A model generated the notes under the pieces. It made no database searches, had not been told where the DNA came from, and saw nothing but the letters and a program-made list of their open reading frames with translations. Positions 7,329 through 10,464 of a DNA stretch of 10,464 nucleotides are shown here, one piece after another. The position numbers were made by a program, and so were the translations under genes. Source of the DNA: UBA6244 sp041582875 (lineage in GTDB: Bacteria > Bacteroidota > Bacteroidia > Bacteroidales > F082); contig JBFHGX010000136.1 in NCBI GenBank assembly GCA_041582875.1, positions 1-10,464 of the forward strand, written 5' to 3'. Position 1 is the stretch's first letter. Every line of letters starts with the position of its first letter.

Positions 7329-7366
7329 AAAGGTTAAAAAATGATTATAAATGGTAAAAGTGTAAC
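7329..7366 (-). promoter_or_regulatory. Candidate AraC-type operator upstream of the lipoprotein gene
   Basis: Second copy of the site at 4427-4464. The 20-bp block (7366-7347 read on the minus strand) is identical, and ACCTTT (7334-7329) follows after the same 12 bases. The block lies 82-101 bases before the lipoprotein start and begins 4 bases after the stop codon of the AraC-family gene. ACCTTT would sit close to where the promoter should be, as expected of an activator, although I could not assign a clear TAnnTTTG promoter box. Confidence 0.55.
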
Positions 7367-7370
7367 TTCA

Positions 7371-8252
7371 CTAAGGTGTTTTTCTAAATTGCATTGGAGA
7401 AACATTGGCATTTTTCTTGAAAAACTTGATCATATTTGTAGGTTCATCAAAACCAGTTTTGTAGGCAATTTCTTTTATCGATAAGGAAGTTGAAACTAAA
7501 TAGCGTTTAATTTCTGTAGTTACAAAGTCATCAATAAAGGCTTTGATGGTTTTTTCGGTTAACTTTTTTACTATATCGTTCAAAAATTTATATGAAATAT
7601 TCAATTCTGAGGCATAATATCTTGAACTTCTGGTTTGCTTGTATTCCTTCTCAAGCTTATCTTTAAACTTGCTAAATACCTCAAACCAGAATGGTTGTGC
7701 GTCGTTGTATGTTTTAGTTTGTTTCGCTCTTTCGGCCTTTAGCAACAAAACATGAACGTATGCTCTTAATATTTCATGTTTGGCAAAAGTGTCAGGAAAA
7801 TGATATTCTTCATTCAATTTATGGGCGATATCCACAAAACTGTCTTTACCCATTTCATGCTGATGTAGTACAGGCTCCTCCAAATGGTAATTGTATAATC
7901 TATTAAATTTAATATTATCTGGTAAAAAGTAGTAATCATCTAAAAAAGTACTATTTAGTGCAATACAAAATCCTTTGGCATTTTGAAAGAATTCAGTAAA
8001 ATGATGCACTTGATTTTTTGCAATGAAAAGTGCGCTTCCTTTTTGTAGGTTGTACAATTTGAAATCGACAAAATGTTTAATATGTCCTTCTGTTACAATA
8101 ATTACAAGATAGAAAGTTATTTTATGAGGAGTAAATGGATTGTGGCTATTGTCATTAATTAATTTAGTATAAATCTCAGCAAAGGTCATTACTTCGATCT
8201 CTAGATTGGTATTTTTACTATTATATATTATGCTTGGAAATTCTTCAGTCAT
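7371..8252 (-). CDS. AraC-family transcriptional regulator
   Basis: A 293-residue regulator with an N-terminal cupin-like sensor domain (about 20-120), a linker helix region (135-205) and a C-terminal AraC DNA-binding domain with two helix-turn-helix units. The first HTH is around ASELNISYKFLNDIVKKL (214-231). The second is around SIKEIAYKTGFDEPTNMIKF (258-277), followed by the family's NVSPMQFR (283-290). Length is typical. The ligand is unknown. It is alone in its transcript: 173 bases with an attC-like palindrome lie before it, and a candidate operator begins 4 bases after its stop. It is the only regulator in the window, and so the natural candidate to bind the two shared operator-like sites. 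Confidence 0.9.
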   Translation of the reverse strand: MTEEFPSIIYNSKNTNLEIEVMTFAEIYTKLINDNSHNPFTPHKITFYLVIIVTEGHIKHFVDFKLYNLQKGSALFIAKNQVHHFTEFFQNAKGFCIALNSTFLDDYYFLPDNIKFNRLYNYHLEEPVLHQHEMGKDSFVDIAHKLNEEYHFPDTFAKHEILRAYVHVLLLKAERAKQTKTYNDAQPFWFEVFSKFKDKLEKEYKQTRSSRYYASELNISYKFLNDIVKKLTEKTIKAFIDDFVTTEIKRYLVSTSLSIKEIAYKTGFDEPTNMIKFFKKNANVSPMQFRKTP

Positions 8253-8287
8253 AAAATTTGTATAAATTGATACCTTTCTTGCCTTGT

Positions 8288-8418
8288 TGCTAACGTTGAG
8301 AATATGGGGCGTTTGGCGCTTTAAAGCTCCAAAGTATCAAACTGCTATATGTTTTATTAAATGTTAACATGCTCAAATTTAGCAATATCCGCCAAATGAC
8401 CTATATTTATTGTTGGGT
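8288..8418. repeat. attC-like imperfect palindrome A
   Basis: A 131-bp imperfect palindrome between outer cores TGCTAAC (8288-8294) and GTTGGGT (8412-8418). The latter fits the attC core GTTRRRY exactly. Inside, AATATGGGGCGTTTGGCG pairs with the strand opposite 8390-8407 (about 15 of 18 positions). The arm begins AACGTTGAGAATA, like AACGTTAAGTATA of palindrome B, and the far side ends ATTGTTG as in B and C. It fills most of the 173-bp gap between the hydrolase and AraC-family genes. Confidence 0.6.
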
Positions 8419-9523
8419 GCAGTAATTAATATTCTCTTTTCGAATTAAGAAATTTGGTTATTTCTTCACAAATTGTATCAGTCATATTTACAGGAATATC
8501 ATGTCCCATATTTTCAAACCATTTTGTTCTTGCATTAGGTATAATAGTTGCCATCTTTTCACTGTGCTCAATAGGGATAAAAGGGTCATTCAATCCATGC
8601 ATAATCAAAACAGGCATTTCTAATCTCTTCAATTTATCATACCGAGAACCTGAACGATAAGTTGCTTCATGGTGTTGACTTGAAGCATCTGGATTATAAC
8701 CTCTTCTCTTATTTAAATTATACAATACTTGAACTGCTGTTCCCTTGACATCAATATCATACTTTGCTTCACCTTGAAGAATGATTCTTGATGATAAATG
8801 AAGTTTAATTGTGTTTTTTTCACTCGGGAATACTCCATATCTTATACTTGTTTTGATCAATTTAAAAACTATTTCATTTGAAATTGGTGGTAACTCTTTA
8901 TCAAGAATATTTCCTGATGACATTAAAGATGTAAGAGTATTGGTTCTCTCCGGAAAATTTATCGCAAATTCTTGAGCAACCATACCTCCTAAAGATATTC
9001 CAAATAAATTAGCTTTCTCTATTTTCAAAGAATCAAGTATTACTTTACTGTCACTTGCTAAATCTTTTAGAGAATAAGGTTGCTGTTCCCAATTCTTAAT
9101 CCAATCCGAAAAACCTGTGCCTCGATAATCAAATCTTATAACTTGATATCCTGATTCAACTAATTTATCAATAAATGTTTGAGGCCATCCTAAAGCATCA
9201 TTTGAAATACCCATAAACAAAAGAATAGCCCCCTTATTTGTATCCTTGGGCGAAATAGATTCATACCAGATTTTTGTCCCATTATTCACAACATACCCTG
9301 ATTTACCCCTAACAAGTTCAGGAACTTCAGAAGTTATGATATCTTCAATTATACCGTTACTATTTTTCGGTAATTGTGGCACTGTAAGAAAGATATATGA
9401 TATACCTCCAATCAAAAGTATAAGTATTACAATTCCAATAATCTTAAATGTCTTTTTCATATTTATTATTTTATTCTCTCCTTGCACTCATGTTTGTTCA
9501 AGCACATATGTTATTGCACCCAA
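8294..9523 (-). mobile_element. Putative integron gene cassette 1 (alpha/beta hydrolase)
   Basis: The segment from the core of palindrome B to that of palindrome A, read on the minus strand, is built like an integron cassette: one gene, a short 5' region, and a stop codon 5 bases from the 3' attC-like site. The ends GTTGGGTGCA (8412-8421) and TGCACCCAAC (9515-9524) are perfect reverse complements. This is expected because the two cores of one cassette's attC come together when the cassette circularises. Boundaries follow the G/TT cut of classical integrons and are inferred. Confidence 0.5.
8426..9460 (-). CDS. Membrane-anchored alpha/beta hydrolase
   Basis: A 344-residue alpha/beta-hydrolase-fold protein with one N-terminal membrane helix (about 5-25) and the catalytic domain outside the cytoplasm (inferred). 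The nucleophile elbow is GISLGG with Ser156, the acid is Asp292 in HGLNDPFIP, and the base is His320 in MGHD. DYRGTGFSD (111-119) is the conserved segment after the oxyanion strand. The family includes esterases, lactonases and haloperoxidase-like hydrolases, and no specific substrate can be given. I use the ATG at 9460; a GTG at 9487 would add nine residues, but it overlaps the best Shine-Dalgarno-like stretch AAGGAGAG (9483-9476), which fits the ATG. The gene sits alone between palindromes A and B, consistent with a cassette gene acquired by transfer. Confidence 0.85.
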   Translation of the reverse strand: MKKTFKIIGIVILILLIGGISYIFLTVPQLPKNSNGIIEDIITSEVPELVRGKSGYVVNNGTKIWYESISPKDTNKGAILLFMGISNDALGWPQTFIDKLVESGYQVIRFDYRGTGFSDWIKNWEQQPYSLKDLASDSKVILDSLKIEKANLFGISLGGMVAQEFAINFPERTNTLTSLMSSGNILDKELPPISNEIVFKLIKTSIRYGVFPSEKNTIKLHLSSRIILQGEAKYDIDVKGTAVQVLYNLNKRRGYNPDASSQHHEATYRSGSRYDKLKRLEMPVLIMHGLNDPFIPIEHSEKMATIIPNARTKWFENMGHDIPVNMTDTICEEITKFLNSKREY

Positions 9524-9647
9524 CGTTAAGTATAAGAATAGTAGCCGATTGCGTGGCACTTTCCTGTCAAGTTACAGGAAAGTTGAAACGGGCTACAACC
9601 CTTGAATTTACTACTGAACCGGCTATTATTTTTATACATTGTTGTCT
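9518..9647. repeat. attC-like imperfect palindrome B
   Basis: A 130-bp imperfect palindrome between outer cores ACCCAAC (9518-9524, an exact RYYYAAC core) and GTTGTCT (9641-9647). The arms GTATAAGAATAGTAGCCG (9530-9547) and the reverse complement of CGGCTATTATTTTTATAC (9620-9637) match at 16 of 18 positions. Its centre contains a separate perfect 10-bp hairpin, ACTTTCCTGT (9558-9567) with ACAGGAAAGT (9574-9583), like the variable terminal structure of long attC sites. Confidence 0.62.
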
Positions 9648-10179
9648 GGCTTTATTTTAGTGTACCTGTAAATTCAGTTTCAAGAAATTTTTGTTTCCAT
9701 TCGCCATTTTCATAAACACCTACAATGAAGTCGTATGTTTTTTCATTTTTATAAATCCACATTTCAGTCACAAACGTTCCTCCGTAATCATACTTATAAA
9801 TCAAATTTTTTCCGTCAACCTCAACAGTTCCTTCTGTTAGATTTCCAAAAATATCGAATTCCCAAAACCTTATTTTTTTTAATTTTTCATCATATTGTCG
9901 GATTCCGTGATTTCTCAAACCAAATTCAGTTTGTTCTTTATTTATGAATCCCATAGATTCTACTTTGACTATTTTGTTGTCCAATGAAAATTCCAAATTT
10001 ATCTCTTGCTTAAATGTACTTCCATCTCCCCATTTTCCTTCAGCAATCCAGATATAATTTTCTAATGATTTGAAAATTGTCAAAGGATTATCTTGTGCTT
10101 TCAATCCTATTGGAATTAAAAAAAGTAGAATGATTAAAATTTTCATAGCTTCTTTCATTTTGTTCGTTTCAGCACATAA
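9524..10179 (-). mobile_element. Putative integron gene cassette 2 (secreted unknown protein)
   Basis: The segment from the core of palindrome C to that of palindrome B holds one gene that starts 21 bases after the C core and ends 4 bases before the B core, the compact layout of a cassette. End complementarity is weaker than for cassette 1: about 6 of 10 positions between GTTGTCTGGC (9641-9650) and AGCACATAAC (10171-10180). The call therefore rests mainly on layout and the flanking palindromes. Confidence 0.42.
9652..10158 (-). CDS. Secreted or periplasmic protein of unknown function
   Basis: A 168-residue protein with an N-terminal signal peptide: hydrophobic residues 6-17, probable cleavage after Ala21 in GLKAQDN. 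The mature part (about 147 residues) is dominated by predicted beta strands with repeated aromatic and Gly residues (for example EGKWGDGSTF at 39-48 and IRFWEFDIFGNLTEG at 95-109). It resembles small lipocalin-like or DUF1579-type barrels, but I do not recognise a definite family and assign no function. The ATG at 10158 is used; an internal ATG at 10146 (residue 5) is preceded by a purine-rich GAAG and could be the real start. It is the only gene between palindromes B and C and is probably a cassette gene. Confidence 0.72.
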   Translation of the reverse strand: MKEAMKILIILLFLIPIGLKAQDNPLTIFKSLENYIWIAEGKWGDGSTFKQEINLEFSLDNKIVKVESMGFINKEQTEFGLRNHGIRQYDEKLKKIRFWEFDIFGNLTEGTVEVDGKNLIYKYDYGGTFVTEMWIYKNEKTYDFIVGVYENGEWKQKFLETEFTGTLK

Positions 10180-10305
10180 CGGTTAGTATATGGTTTTGTG
10201 GCGGTTTTTGAAACACAAATCTTTCAACTTACACTAAAGTTAATTAATATCTAAAATGTTCATATTTAGCACTTCACCCGCCATAAACTATATACATTGT
10301 TGAAC
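10174..10305. repeat. attC-like imperfect palindrome C
   Basis: A 132-bp imperfect palindrome between outer cores ACATAAC (10174-10180) and GTTGAAC (10299-10305, an exact GTTRRRY core). The arm GTATATGGTTTTGTGGCGG (10186-10204) pairs with CCGCCATAAACTATATAC (10278-10295) with one bulge and few mismatches. Its length, arm sequence (AACGGTTAGTATATGG) and far end (TATACATTGTTG) match palindromes A and B in the same orientation. Confidence 0.6.
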
Positions 10306-10311
10306 TAAACC

Positions 10312-10354
10312 TCTCTACGTTCGGTGGTTTTACTTGACCGCCGAATTGTAGAGA
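10312..10354. repeat. Hairpin next to palindrome C
   Basis: TCTCTAC (10312-10318) pairs with GTAGAGA (10348-10354), and after a small internal loop TTCGGTGG (10320-10327) pairs with CCGCCGAA (10338-10345) with one G-T pair. It starts 7 bases after the core of palindrome C. It could be a terminator between cassettes or part of the next element; no T run follows on either strand. Confidence 0.45.
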
Positions 10355-10394
10355 AGTTGCACCTTTACAGGATAATAAATTAAACAGTTATATT

Positions 10395-10464
10395 ATGACA
10401 AATTTAAAAAAAAAAACTACGATCAGGAAGCCGACCTTCGTAATTTAAGTTCCCGTACACGTGC
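10395..10464 (+). pseudogene. Possible 5' end of a plus-strand gene, frame broken at an A11 run
   Basis: From the ATG at 10395 the frame encodes MTNLKKKTTIRKPTFVI and stops at 10446-10448. Removing two bases from, or adding one to, the run of 11 A (10406-10416) opens a reading frame to the window edge that continues NYDQEADLRNLSSRTR, a normal-looking soluble sequence. This could be the start of a gene interrupted by a homopolymer error, a slippery frameshift site, or chance. It would be the only plus-strand gene here. The family is not recognisable from so few residues. Confidence 0.25.

Noticed and set aside
9246..9660. Plus-strand frames of 119 and 70 codons overlapping the hydrolase start and palindrome B.
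   Set aside because: They are antisense to a well-supported hydrolase and pass through the palindrome; no family features.
8288..10305. The palindromes as insertion-sequence ends or MITEs.
   Set aside because: No transposase, no target-site duplications seen, centres unrelated, and single genes fill the gaps; the attC explanation fits better.

Overview
The window reads as part of a Bacteroidota chromosome, most likely an anaerobic or facultative Marinilabiliales/Prolixibacter-like lineage (my inference). Supporting signs are the AT-rich DNA, the near absence of Shine-Dalgarno sequences, a lipoprotein whose lipobox is followed by the Lys-Asp-Asp-Asp surface-export signal of this phylum, and protein families typical of it. 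Every confident gene is on the minus strand, so transcription runs from high to low coordinates. No rRNA, tRNA, CRISPR array, transposase or integrase gene was found.

Left block (130-3787): a tight four-gene operon. In transcription order it encodes an NmrA/QorB-like NAD(P)-binding reductase, a three-rhodanese-domain sulfurtransferase (EanB-like), a histidine N-alpha-methyltransferase (EgtD/EanA-like) and a small DUF4405-type multi-histidine membrane protein. The EanA+EanB pair is the oxygen-independent ergothioneine route: histidine is trimethylated to hercynine, then sulfur is put directly onto the imidazole ring from a persulfide. Key residues of both enzymes are present at the expected spacings.

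Middle block (3930-6628): an FMN split-barrel (PPOX-like) protein, a zinc-type macrodomain hydrolase and a class M sirtuin (SirTM), nearly abutting or overlapping, then a small cupin after a 147-bp gap. SirTM and Zn-macrodomain form an ADP-ribosyl writer/eraser pair. The usual partners GcvH-L and LplA2 are absent from the window.

Regulatory block (6677-8252): a surface lipoprotein with a strong hairpin behind it, and an AraC-family regulator. A 20-bp sequence is repeated exactly upstream of the lipoprotein gene and upstream of the cupin gene. In both places an ACCTTT box follows at identical spacing, two helical turns from an ACCATTT box, as expected of an AraC-type operator. This would tie the cupin and lipoprotein genes into one regulon.

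Right block (8288-10464): three imperfect palindromes of 131, 130 and 132 bp, at near-regular positions between single genes, look like integron attC sites. They delimit two one-gene cassettes (a membrane-anchored alpha/beta hydrolase and a secreted protein of unknown function). The first has perfectly complementary 10-bp ends. Without an integrase in view this resembles a CALIN (a cluster of attC sites lacking an integrase). The last 150 bp hold a further hairpin and what may be the start of a plus-strand gene whose frame is broken at a run of 11 A.
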